From a bacterium (GTDB lineage: Bacteria > Calditrichota > Calditrichia > RBG-13-44-9 > J042): a DNA stretch of 49,455 bases. The notes beneath the pieces were generated by a model. That model was not told the DNA's origin and did no database searches. It saw only the letters and a list, made by a program, of their open reading frames with translations. The stretch lies in contig WFTQ01000081.1 of the NCBI GenBank assembly GCA_015485355.1, forward strand, positions 1-49,455, given 5' to 3'. Of this stretch, positions 35,453 to 43,415 are shown one piece after another (the first letter of the stretch is position 1; each line of letters opens with the position of its first letter). A program made the position numbers and the translations under genes.

Positions 35453-36502
35453 ATGGATCGAAAGATGAAATGGATGAAAGGCGTTGGTATCGGCATCCTT
35501 GTATTGATGCACTTCTGGATAAGTATTCAGCCGTTGCAGGCGCAGCGGGTACGTAAGGTGGGCACCTCGGCGGCGACATTCTTGCGGATTTTTGTGGGAT
35601 CCCGCGGCAGCGCCATGGGGGGTGCTTTTGTGTCCGTCGCCAACGATCCCTCGGCCATGTACTGGAATCCCGGTGGACTGGCCCAATTAAAACAATCGGC
35701 GGTGTATGTCGATCATTCTCCCTATCTTCCCGGATTGGATTTCAATTTTTTGGGATTGGTACTGACCTCGCGAAATCTGGGCAGTGTGGGCGTCAGCGTA
35801 ACGGCGCTGACAACCGAAAAGATGCTGGTGACCACGCCGGATCAGCCGATGGGTACGGGCGAAACTTTTACCGCCGCCAGCATTGCCGTGGGAATCACCT
35901 ATTCGCGCTTCCTAACCCAGCAATTCTCCATTGGAGGCACGTTTAAATATGTGAATGAACGAATTTATAATTCCAGTGCGGCTGGAATCGCCTTCGACAT
36001 TGGAACCATTTTTATTACCCCTTTTTACGGAATCCGCCTGGGAGTCAGCATTTCCAATTTCGGCAACAAAATGCAGATGTTGGGAGAGGACCTGAATGTG
36101 CGGGTCGACATTGCACCGGATATTCAGGGAAACAATCAGAGCGTAGTGGGGCAGTTGAAAACCGATCGCTTCGAAATGCCCCTGATCATGCGGGTGGGAT
36201 TGTCCTGGGATGTGATTCAAACCCATTCCAGCCGGCTTACCGTGGCCATGGATGGAGTCAATCCCAACGACAATGCTCAAAGCATCAACGTCGGGCTGGA
36301 ATACGCCTTGTTTAACGAGACGTTGCAACTTCGGGCCGGATATAATGATATGTTCCTTCCCGATCGGGAAAAGGGCTTGACCCTGGGTCTGGGGCTTAAC
36401 GTGCGACAATTACAACGCCTGAATATCCATGTGGGTTATGCCTACCAGGAATTTCGATATCTGGGAGGGGTCAATCGATTTTCTTTTGCCATCAGCTTTT
36501 AG
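35453..36502 (+). CDS. PorV/PorQ-family outer-membrane beta-barrel protein
   Basis: A 349-residue outer-membrane barrel. The signal peptide (1-30) ends PLQAQ. The family's opening is clear: ATFLRIFVGSRGSAMGGAFV and NDPSAMYWNPGGLA (about 41-80). Repeated amphipathic strands end in RFSFAISF. In T9SS bacteria PorV carries proteins with C-terminal sorting domains from the translocon to the surface attachment complex; PorQ and UPF0164 relatives share the fold. Which role this copy has cannot be decided from sequence. It directly precedes a gene whose product has a T9SS sorting tail. ATG 35453 or 35465 could be the start. Confidence 0.88.
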   Translation: MDRKMKWMKGVGIGILVLMHFWISIQPLQAQRVRKVGTSAATFLRIFVGSRGSAMGGAFVSVANDPSAMYWNPGGLAQLKQSAVYVDHSPYLPGLDFNFLGLVLTSRNLGSVGVSVTALTTEKMLVTTPDQPMGTGETFTAASIAVGITYSRFLTQQFSIGGTFKYVNERIYNSSAAGIAFDIGTIFITPFYGIRLGVSISNFGNKMQMLGEDLNVRVDIAPDIQGNNQSVVGQLKTDRFEMPLIMRVGLSWDVIQTHSSRLTVAMDGVNPNDNAQSINVGLEYALFNETLQLRAGYNDMFLPDREKGLTLGLGLNVRQLQRLNIHVGYAYQEFRYLGGVNRFSFAISF

Positions 36503-36591
36503 TTGAAAGCCGAAAGGGGGTGATTCACCAAATCGGTACCCGATGCAGCATTGGTTGTGAATCCTTAATTTAAACAAATGGAGGAGTATCT

Positions 36592-38679
36592 ATGAGAAAG
36601 GTGAGCAGGGTTTTCTTAATCACCACGCTGGTGGCGGCCCTTGTGGGAGCGTTCGGAGTTTCGGCCTGGGCTCAAATCAACGTGACGTTTCGGGTCAATA
36701 CGGCCACCGTTCCCGATACGTTGAAGGAGAACCATGTGGTTCAAATTCGTGGGGCCGTCAACGGTCAAACGGGCGCCATCCTGCCGGATGGCAAAACCAT
36801 TGACTGGGGTTCTTCTTCGGAACTGATTTTGCAAAATGTGGGTGGCGATTACTGGGAAATCACGTTTCAAATGTATCCCGAAGACACACTGCGGTATAAA
36901 TTCTGGGCCGGATTTACCACTACCGAGGGCGTGAATTACAATACCGGCTGGGAAGCCAACATCGTGGATGCCGATGGTCTGGGCGGACAGGACCGTTCGT
37001 TTATTTCCGGACAGAGCGATACCGTCGTGGCCCTTCAGTTCTACAACGGCACCGGGCAGACCCAGGACCAATTCTGGCGCCCCTATGCCTTGAAGCCGGA
37101 CAGCGTGGCCGTTTTCTTCCGGGTAAACGTCGCCGGAGTGATTGAAAGCGGACGCTTTAATCCCGATACCGAGGGACCCCTGGGTGTGCGGGGGAATCCG
37201 GGAACATCCGGTGGGGCTCTGGATTGGGGTGCCACCCGACTCATCACCAACGAATCCCAGAACACCGATTTCTGGTCCGGGGTCATCTATTTCCCCAAGG
37301 ACAGCCTGACGCTTGGAGAGCAACAAAAATACAAATTCTTCATCGAAAACGATGATCAGGGTGGATGGGAAGACAATATCGGCGATCGCATTTTTGTCTA
37401 TTCCAACAACCTGGTCAACGTGACCATGGATACCACCTTGCACTGGGTGTATTTCAACGATCAGAAGCCCACGGGTAAGACCCCGGTTACCAGCGATCTG
37501 GTGTTTCGGGTGAATGTTCAAGCGCTGGAGGGCATTGGTGTCTTTGATCGAGGTGTGGGAGACGCCGTGGGTGTTATCGGGGTGAATGGTTGGTCGGTAC
37601 CTGATAATCTGATCAACCTGAATTTCAATGCTCTCCTGAGCGAATGGAGCGCTACTGAACCGGTCACTCGAATTCCCGGCGAAACCATTTATTACAAATA
37701 TTTTCTGGTCTGGGATTCTTCGCGGGTCAATCCCCAAAGCCCCAATTTCATTCCCGGCCTGGACAATTTAAGCAATGGCTGGGAGGAACCCGGTCTCTTT
37801 GGTGGTTCCAACCGAACCCTGGTCTTTGAAGGAACGGCACAACAGTCCCCCGAAGGCGACTATGGGCAGGATATCCAGTTCTTCAACGGGGTACCGCCTC
37901 AAGGCGTGATTACCGATCCCATCGAAGTGACCTGGAATGTGGATATGCGTCCGGCCACCAATGCGGCCATCAATTTCGATCCTCTCTTCGATCCGGCTCA
38001 GGATAGTGTCTTTATTGAGTTCGACGGCTCTCTGTTTGCTCTGACGCAGGGATTGGAATATAGTGGCCCTGGAGCCCGAATAAAACTGGAAGATGCTGAT
38101 GGGGATACCATCTATTCGGTGACCCTGACGTTGCAAACCCCGACCTGGTATATGAATGGCTTCCGGATCACGTATTTTCATCAAGGCGTGGCCTATACCA
38201 ATGGTGGAGGCGTCGATCCGGGACGTCGTTACTATCGTTATGTTTATCCGTTGTCTGTGGACGATCAGGGCAATGTGACCTGGCCCGGCCAGTTTACCTT
38301 TGCGCTGGTGGAGTGGAAACCCGGGGCCACTCTGGATTATGAGGATCCGCCGAACCTGTTCCAACCGGTCAGTATCGGGGATGAACCGGACGTGGCGGTG
38401 AGGAAGTTCGATCTGTTTCAGAATTATCCTAATCCCTTCAACCCGTCGACCACGATTCGATATCAGGTCGCTCGGGCCGCGAAAGTGGAACTGCAAATCT
38501 ACAACGTCCGTGGACAGCTGGTCAAGACCCTGGTGAATGCGAAACAGAATGCCGGCCGTTATACTCTCGTCTGGAACGGTACCAATGACGCCGGGGTGCC
38601 GGTTTCTTCGGGGATTTATTTCCTGACGATGAAAGCCGGTGACTTCCGTAAGGTGCAAAAGATGACCCTACTGAAGTAG
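36592..38679 (+). CDS. secreted four-repeat putative glucan-binding protein with T9SS sorting tail
   Basis: A 695-residue exported protein (signal peptide 1-27, ending AWAQ). It holds four related strand-rich domains of about 125-140 residues starting near 29, 171, 301 and 444. Shared marks are FRVN or WNVD at the start, YKFW/YKFF/YKYF in the middle (102, 247, 368) and GWEANI/GWEDNI/GWEEPG (119, 258, 397). The pattern resembles starch-binding beta-sandwiches of the CBM20/SusE type (inference). The final 90 residues are a type IX sorting domain starting FQNYPNPFNPST and ending VQKMTLLK. GGAGG precedes the ATG. There is no catalytic motif, so a polymer-holding role is likely. A terminator follows. 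Confidence 0.82.
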   Translation: MRKVSRVFLITTLVAALVGAFGVSAWAQINVTFRVNTATVPDTLKENHVVQIRGAVNGQTGAILPDGKTIDWGSSSELILQNVGGDYWEITFQMYPEDTLRYKFWAGFTTTEGVNYNTGWEANIVDADGLGGQDRSFISGQSDTVVALQFYNGTGQTQDQFWRPYALKPDSVAVFFRVNVAGVIESGRFNPDTEGPLGVRGNPGTSGGALDWGATRLITNESQNTDFWSGVIYFPKDSLTLGEQQKYKFFIENDDQGGWEDNIGDRIFVYSNNLVNVTMDTTLHWVYFNDQKPTGKTPVTSDLVFRVNVQALEGIGVFDRGVGDAVGVIGVNGWSVPDNLINLNFNALLSEWSATEPVTRIPGETIYYKYFLVWDSSRVNPQSPNFIPGLDNLSNGWEEPGLFGGSNRTLVFEGTAQQSPEGDYGQDIQFFNGVPPQGVITDPIEVTWNVDMRPATNAAINFDPLFDPAQDSVFIEFDGSLFALTQGLEYSGPGARIKLEDADGDTIYSVTLTLQTPTWYMNGFRITYFHQGVAYTNGGGVDPGRRYYRYVYPLSVDDQGNVTWPGQFTFALVEWKPGATLDYEDPPNLFQPVSIGDEPDVAVRKFDLFQNYPNPFNPSTTIRYQVARAAKVELQIYNVRGQLVKTLVNAKQNAGRYTLVWNGTNDAGVPVSSGIYFLTMKAGDFRKVQKMTLLK

Positions 38680-38729
38680 GAAGAGGAGATCGGGAATTGA
38701 CGGCCGTTTACGGTGGTGCAGAAACCCCT

Positions 38730-38766
38730 AAAGGGCATGGGCCTTCCGGCTCGTGCCCTTTTGTTT
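38730..38766 (+). terminator. intrinsic terminator of the outer-membrane gene block
   Basis: AAAGGGCA (38730-38737) pairs with TGCCCTTT (38754-38761), extended inward by GGGCC/GGCTC with one wobble. It is followed by TTTTGTTT. Confidence 0.8.
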
Positions 38767-38973
38767 CATACCCTCCTGAAGCAATCGGTTTGCGGGACCG
38801 CAGTGGCACCGGGCCGAGAGACCCCGGGACGGCGCTGATGGAACAGCGCGGCAAGAGAACCTCGAGTCCCGGCAGTATCCCATACTCCTCAGAATCGTGG
38901 AAGGCCGACAAGACTCCGAGGGCATTTTTCCGGTTTTAAATCCGCTGAATGAAAGGAACAGGCGATTCCCGGC

Positions 38974-40917
38974 ATGAAGAGACAAGAGCGAAAAAAGACA
39001 ATTGCCGAAAAATCGAAAGCATCCCCCGAAACGGCGATTCCCAGGCGTTTTTTCGCCGCCGGGGTGGCCTTGATCCCGATCCTTTTTTTTGTTTTGCTGG
39101 AAATCGGGCTGAGAATCATTGGATATGGGGGAAATTTGCAGTTGTTCCTGCCTCTGGAAGGTGCCTATTCCCAATACCTGGCCATCAATCCTTCGGTGGG
39201 CAAACGGTTCTTTTTTACTCAGGAGACCATCCCGACGCCCTCAAATGACATCTTTTTAAAGCAGAAACCCGACAATGGGTATCGCATTTTTGTGCTCGGG
39301 GGATCCACCACCATCGGTTATCCCTACGGGCCGAATTTGATGTTTTCCCGATTGTTGCATTTGATGTTAAACGATATTTTCCCCGAGCGCCGAATCGAAG
39401 TGGTTAACGTCGCCATGACGGCGGTGAATTCGTACACGTATCTCGACTATCTGGACGAAATATTGGCCCGGGAACCGGATGCCATTCTCATTTACGGGGG
39501 CCACAACGAATTTTATGGAGCGCTCGGTGTCGCTTCCGCCGAATCCCTGGGGAAATTCCGCTGGGTGGTCAAGGCCTATTTAAAATTGAAAAAATTCCGC
39601 ACCTTTCTGTTATTAAGGGATGCGATCGGGACGTTGCGGGTGGCCCTGCAACGATGGTTGCGGGGGGAATCGGTGGAAGACCCTTCGGCAACCTTAATGG
39701 AGCGCATGGTAGCCGAAAAACGCATTCCGTATGGCGATCCCATATACCGGATGGGTTTGGAGCAATTGGAGTTCAATTTAAGGGAGTTACTGCAGCGCTG
39801 CCGGAGAGCCGGAGTAAAAGTCGTATTGAGCGAACTGGTCAGCAATATCCGGGATTTACCCCCGTTTGAATCGGTCGCTGCAGACCCATTCCCACCCGCC
39901 GATCAGGTCTATCGGCAAGCCCGACAGCTGGATCGACAGGGTCGTTTTAGGGAGGCGAAAGCGAAATATTACCTGGCCAAGGATCTGGATGCCCTTCGTT
40001 TCCGGGCCAGCGAGGATGTCAATCAATTGCTTCGCCGGCTGGCCGGAGAGTATCGGGTGCCCCTCGTACCCATGAAGGCCTTCTTCGAATCCAAGGCCCG
40101 GGATGGCTTGATCGGCAACGATTTGATGACCGATCATTTGCATCCCAATATTCAGGGTTATTTTATTATGGCCACCGCTTTTTTACGCACCCTCCGGCAA
40201 CATGGATTTATTGAACCGATTTGGCGGCAGATTCCCATCCCCCGGATCGTGCAGCGCCTACGCTCCCGCTGCTATACGGCCCTGGATAGTGTTTACGGAG
40301 AGGTGCGCATCCGCATACTGAAAGGCGGGTGGCCCTTCAAAAAAGAGCAAGGCCCCAATCTGGAATTGCTCAATTTCAAACCCCGGAATTTGCTGGAACA
40401 GTTAGCCTTTCGGGCATGGGTGGGGAAAAACTACTCCCTGGAAAAGGCCCACGTGGACCTGGCTGCTATGGCCGAACAAAATAAGGAGTTCGAAAAAGCG
40501 GCCGGAGAATACCAGGCGCTCATCTGTTTAACACCTTACAATGCCTCCCCATATTTAAAGTTGGCCAATGTCTACATCGTTCAGGGGGATTTAAACCGGG
40601 CCCTTCCCTATCTCTATCAGTCGCTTCGGCTGGAATCCACCGCCTTTGCCAACAAATGGATCGGCCAAATCCTGTTGGACAAGGGTAAGGCCAGGGAAGC
40701 ATTGCCTTATCTGGAAAAGGCCCGCCGACAGGCTCCCCGGGATCCCCAGTTGCTGTACAATCTGAGTGGAGCCTACGCATTGAATCAACGCTTTGACGAA
40801 GCCATGAAGACCATTGTAGAAGCCGAGGAAATTGATCCCGATTTCCCGGACCTGCAAGCCTTCAAGAGGCAATTGCAGGAGATTTTAGAAAAAAATCGTG
40901 CCAGGAAAAATGAATGA
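38974..40917 (+). CDS. membrane-anchored SGNH hydrolase fused to TPR repeats
   Basis: A 647-residue protein. A charged N terminus is followed by one membrane helix (about 28-50). The SGNH/GDSL hydrolase domain follows: FVLGGSTTIGYPYG (nucleophile Ser111), GGHNEFYG (Asn178) and TDHLHPNIQGY (Asp387, His390). The C-terminal part (about 485-635) is a run of helical TPR-like repeats (ALPYLYQSLRLESTAFANKW, ALPYLEKARRQAPRDPQLLY). Such enzymes add or remove acyl groups on sugars, or act as esterases; the TPR part suggests a protein partner. It lies between the outer-membrane block and the trmB gene. The ribosome binding site is weak and the true start could be a nearby codon. Confidence 0.82.
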   Translation: MKRQERKKTIAEKSKASPETAIPRRFFAAGVALIPILFFVLLEIGLRIIGYGGNLQLFLPLEGAYSQYLAINPSVGKRFFFTQETIPTPSNDIFLKQKPDNGYRIFVLGGSTTIGYPYGPNLMFSRLLHLMLNDIFPERRIEVVNVAMTAVNSYTYLDYLDEILAREPDAILIYGGHNEFYGALGVASAESLGKFRWVVKAYLKLKKFRTFLLLRDAIGTLRVALQRWLRGESVEDPSATLMERMVAEKRIPYGDPIYRMGLEQLEFNLRELLQRCRRAGVKVVLSELVSNIRDLPPFESVAADPFPPADQVYRQARQLDRQGRFREAKAKYYLAKDLDALRFRASEDVNQLLRRLAGEYRVPLVPMKAFFESKARDGLIGNDLMTDHLHPNIQGYFIMATAFLRTLRQHGFIEPIWRQIPIPRIVQRLRSRCYTALDSVYGEVRIRILKGGWPFKKEQGPNLELLNFKPRNLLEQLAFRAWVGKNYSLEKAHVDLAAMAEQNKEFEKAAGEYQALICLTPYNASPYLKLANVYIVQGDLNRALPYLYQSLRLESTAFANKWIGQILLDKGKAREALPYLEKARRQAPRDPQLLYNLSGAYALNQRFDEAMKTIVEAEEIDPDFPDLQAFKRQLQEILEKNRARKNE

Positions 40918-40926
40918 GGGGGAACA

Positions 40927-40980
40927 GCCTGCATTCCCTGTTGACCGATCAACGGGGGAGGGAAACATGGCAATGCAGGC
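40927..40980. promoter_or_regulatory. nested inverted repeat upstream of the TrmB-type regulator
   Basis: Outer arms GCCTGCATT (40927-40935) and AATGCAGGC (40972-40980) are perfect complements. Inside, CCCTGTTGA (40936-40944) pairs with TCAACGGGG (40949-40957) around CCGA, with one wobble. No T tract follows. It lies 41 bases before the regulator's start codon, which suggests an autoregulatory operator or an mRNA leader structure. Confidence 0.45.
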
Positions 40981-41020
40981 CGATTGAGAAAATGGGTATT
41001 ATAGTCAGTGGGGTAGGGAA

Positions 41021-41890
41021 ATGAATTTAGAAAAGATATCCCGTAAGATGATGGAACTGGGGTTTACCAGTTACGAGGCCCGGGCCTATGTGGCCCTGCT
41101 GCAACAGAATCCAGCCACCCGATATGAATTGAGCAAACGCAGTGGGGTGCCGCGTTCGGCCATTTACGATATTATCCAACGGTTGGAACGCCAGGGCTTG
41201 GTCAATGCGCTGGCCACCAAACCCGAAAAGTACGTACCGCTGCCACCCGATCGTATGCTGGACCTCCTGGAACGGCGGTATAAAGAGCGGATCGAGGAGT
41301 TAAAAAAGTCGCTGACCGAATTGCATAGCGAATTTGAGCTGGAACAGTTGTGGAACATCACCGGCTATCAGAACCTGCTCATCAAAGCCAAAGAAATGAT
41401 CAACAAAGCACAGAACTCCATTTATCTGTCGGCATGGAAGCGCGAAATTCACAAGCTGCAGGCCGAATTGGAAGATGCCGTGCATCGAGGGGTAAAGGTG
41501 GTCATCTTTTCCTTCACCCAAGTGCCTGAGATCGGGAGGGTCTTCAGTTACGAGCTGAATGAAAAAGAACTGGAAAAAGTGTGGGATCATAAAATCATTT
41601 TAGTGCGGGACATGGAGGAGTTGTTGATGGGGGAGGCCAATCAAAGTTATCCCCGTAAAGTTGCCTGGACGCATAACAAGGCCATTGTGGGCATTGCCGC
41701 CAACCATATTGTTTTGGATATCACCCTTTACGGGTTGCGCGCGGGGGTGGATGTCAGCGACGCGGTCATCGAAGCTCATCCCGGGGAATTGGAATTGTTG
41801 GGCCGGCTCCTGCGAGAAAAATTTCCCGATAACCCCTGGTTGAGCCTGGATTTCTCGAAGAACAACAATGCGGGTGCGGCCCGACGATAA
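41021..41890 (+). CDS. TrmB-family transcriptional regulator (sugar-responsive)
   Basis: A 289-residue regulator. The N-terminal winged helix-turn-helix spans about 1-75 (GFTSYEARAYVALLQQNPATRYEL split here, SGVPRSAIYDIIQRLERQGLV). A coiled segment (about 82-105) is followed by the TrmB effector-binding domain with a phospholipase-D-like core (WKREIHKLQAELEDAVHRGV, then WTHNKAIVGIAANHIV). TrmB proteins, best known from archaea, control maltose/maltodextrin uptake and glycolysis. The adjacent amylase genes and the importer make alpha-glucan sensing the natural guess. The ATG follows GTAGGGA. The amylase gene begins about 95 bases after the stop. Confidence 0.9.
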   Translation: MNLEKISRKMMELGFTSYEARAYVALLQQNPATRYELSKRSGVPRSAIYDIIQRLERQGLVNALATKPEKYVPLPPDRMLDLLERRYKERIEELKKSLTELHSEFELEQLWNITGYQNLLIKAKEMINKAQNSIYLSAWKREIHKLQAELEDAVHRGVKVVIFSFTQVPEIGRVFSYELNEKELEKVWDHKIILVRDMEELLMGEANQSYPRKVAWTHNKAIVGIAANHIVLDITLYGLRAGVDVSDAVIEAHPGELELLGRLLREKFPDNPWLSLDFSKNNNAGAARR

Positions 41891-41984
41891 GACCGAAAGC
41901 AACGGCCGGAGGGGCATCCATCGGAACTGTTCCTTCGGTTCCCATAGAAAAGCAAAATTGCACTTGGAAAAACGGGGGTCTCAT

Positions 41985-43397
41985 ATGAAGTTATCGCCAA
42001 TGAAGACACTGGCTTGGGTGGTCGGGATGATGATTTTTCTGGTGTTGTATTGCGAGAGGAAGCATGGAGAGGGTGAACCGTTAGCCGATTATTCCAGCTA
42101 TTCCGCCCCGGTGGCTCCCGAGTGGGCCCGCAATGGTGTGATTTACGAGATCTACCTGCGCGCTTTTACTCCGGAAGGGACCTTTCGTGCGGCGATCGAG
42201 CGGCTGGACACCCTCCAGCAACTGGGGGTCAATATCCTCTGGCTGATGCCCATTTATCCCATCGGCGAAAAAGGCCGCAAAGGCACGCTGGGTTCGCCTT
42301 ATTCGGTAAAAGACTTCCGCCGGGTGAATCCGGAATTCGGCACCGAAGCGGACTTCCGCGCCTTTGTCCGCGCCGCCCATCAAAGGGGCATGAAGGTCAT
42401 TCTGGATATGGTCCCCAATCACGGGGCCAACGATAATAATCTGATGAGTGACCATCCCGACTGGTTTATGCGCGACGAACAGGGCAACTTTACCCGGGAA
42501 GTGGCCGATTGGAGCGATATTACCGATTTCAATTACGATCATCCGGCAATGCGCCGCTATATGAAAGAAACCATGCGGTATTGGATCGAAGCGTTCGATA
42601 TCGATGGATACCGCTGCGACGTGGCGGGAATGGTACCCCTGGACTTCTGGGAGGAAACCCTGCCCGTCCTGCGGCAGGCCAAACCGGATATCTATTTGCT
42701 GGCCGAATGGGAAGACCCCCGCTTGTTGATCGCGGGATTCCATTCCGATTACGACTGGACGTTGTACCATCTGCTCAAAGAGGTGCGGAAAAAGAAAAAA
42801 CGCACCGCCGAAGCCATTCAGCTGGTCCAGCAAAAAGACTCCCTGTATCCCCGGAAGGCACTCCCCATGCGATTTCTGGAAAACCATGACGAACCCCGAA
42901 GTTTTCAGGTGTTTGGTGCTGCCGCTATTCAGGCTTATGCCACCTTTATCTTCACGCTCCCGGGAATTCCCCTCATCTATGCGGGCCAGGAAATTGGAGA
43001 AACCGTCCGCCCCTCTTTGTTCGAAAAGTTCACCATCAACTGGGCCGCCGGAGATACCGCCCTGTTCCGCATGTACCAGCAATTGATTCGGATGCGCAAA
43101 CAGCATCCCGTTTTCCAAACGGGAAAGTTTATCCCCCTGGGAGTGGCCGCGATGAAAGGTGCTGTGGGCGCTTTTCTGCGCATTTCCGATAACCAGCTCG
43201 CCCTGGTAATGACCAACCTGTGGCCCGATTTTGCCGAAAAGGTATCCGTCAGCATACCCGGGGAGCTCCAGGCCCGCTATAAAAATGTACCCCTGGTGAA
43301 TTCCAACGATGCCAAGGATCGCATTGTCCTTGACACCATCTACTTTGATGAGTTTCCCCCATTTACCACCCGGGTGTATTTTCAGACCAATCCATAA
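41985..43397 (+). CDS. GH13 alpha-amylase-type lipoprotein
   Basis: A 470-residue GH13 enzyme with a lipoprotein signal (lipobox LVLYC, Cys23). The barrel begins WARNGVIYEIYLRAFTPEG. Catalytic residues are Asp212 in GYRCDVAGM, Glu241 in LLAEWEDP and Asp302 in FLENHDEPR. DMVPNH (141-146) is the usual first conserved region. A short C-terminal sheet ends the protein; there is no sorting domain and no carbohydrate-binding module. Specificity (endo-acting, maltogenic or other) cannot be fixed. The start at 41985 follows GGGGG; the frame is open upstream to 41868 but overlaps trmB. It is predicted to sit in a membrane facing the periplasm or the surface. Confidence 0.92.
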   Translation: MKLSPMKTLAWVVGMMIFLVLYCERKHGEGEPLADYSSYSAPVAPEWARNGVIYEIYLRAFTPEGTFRAAIERLDTLQQLGVNILWLMPIYPIGEKGRKGTLGSPYSVKDFRRVNPEFGTEADFRAFVRAAHQRGMKVILDMVPNHGANDNNLMSDHPDWFMRDEQGNFTREVADWSDITDFNYDHPAMRRYMKETMRYWIEAFDIDGYRCDVAGMVPLDFWEETLPVLRQAKPDIYLLAEWEDPRLLIAGFHSDYDWTLYHLLKEVRKKKKRTAEAIQLVQQKDSLYPRKALPMRFLENHDEPRSFQVFGAAAIQAYATFIFTLPGIPLIYAGQEIGETVRPSLFEKFTINWAAGDTALFRMYQQLIRMRKQHPVFQTGKFIPLGVAAMKGAVGAFLRISDNQLALVMTNLWPDFAEKVSVSIPGELQARYKNVPLVNSNDAKDRIVLDTIYFDEFPPFTTRVYFQTNP

Positions 43398-43415
43398 CGA
43401 TAAAGGAAACGGCTT

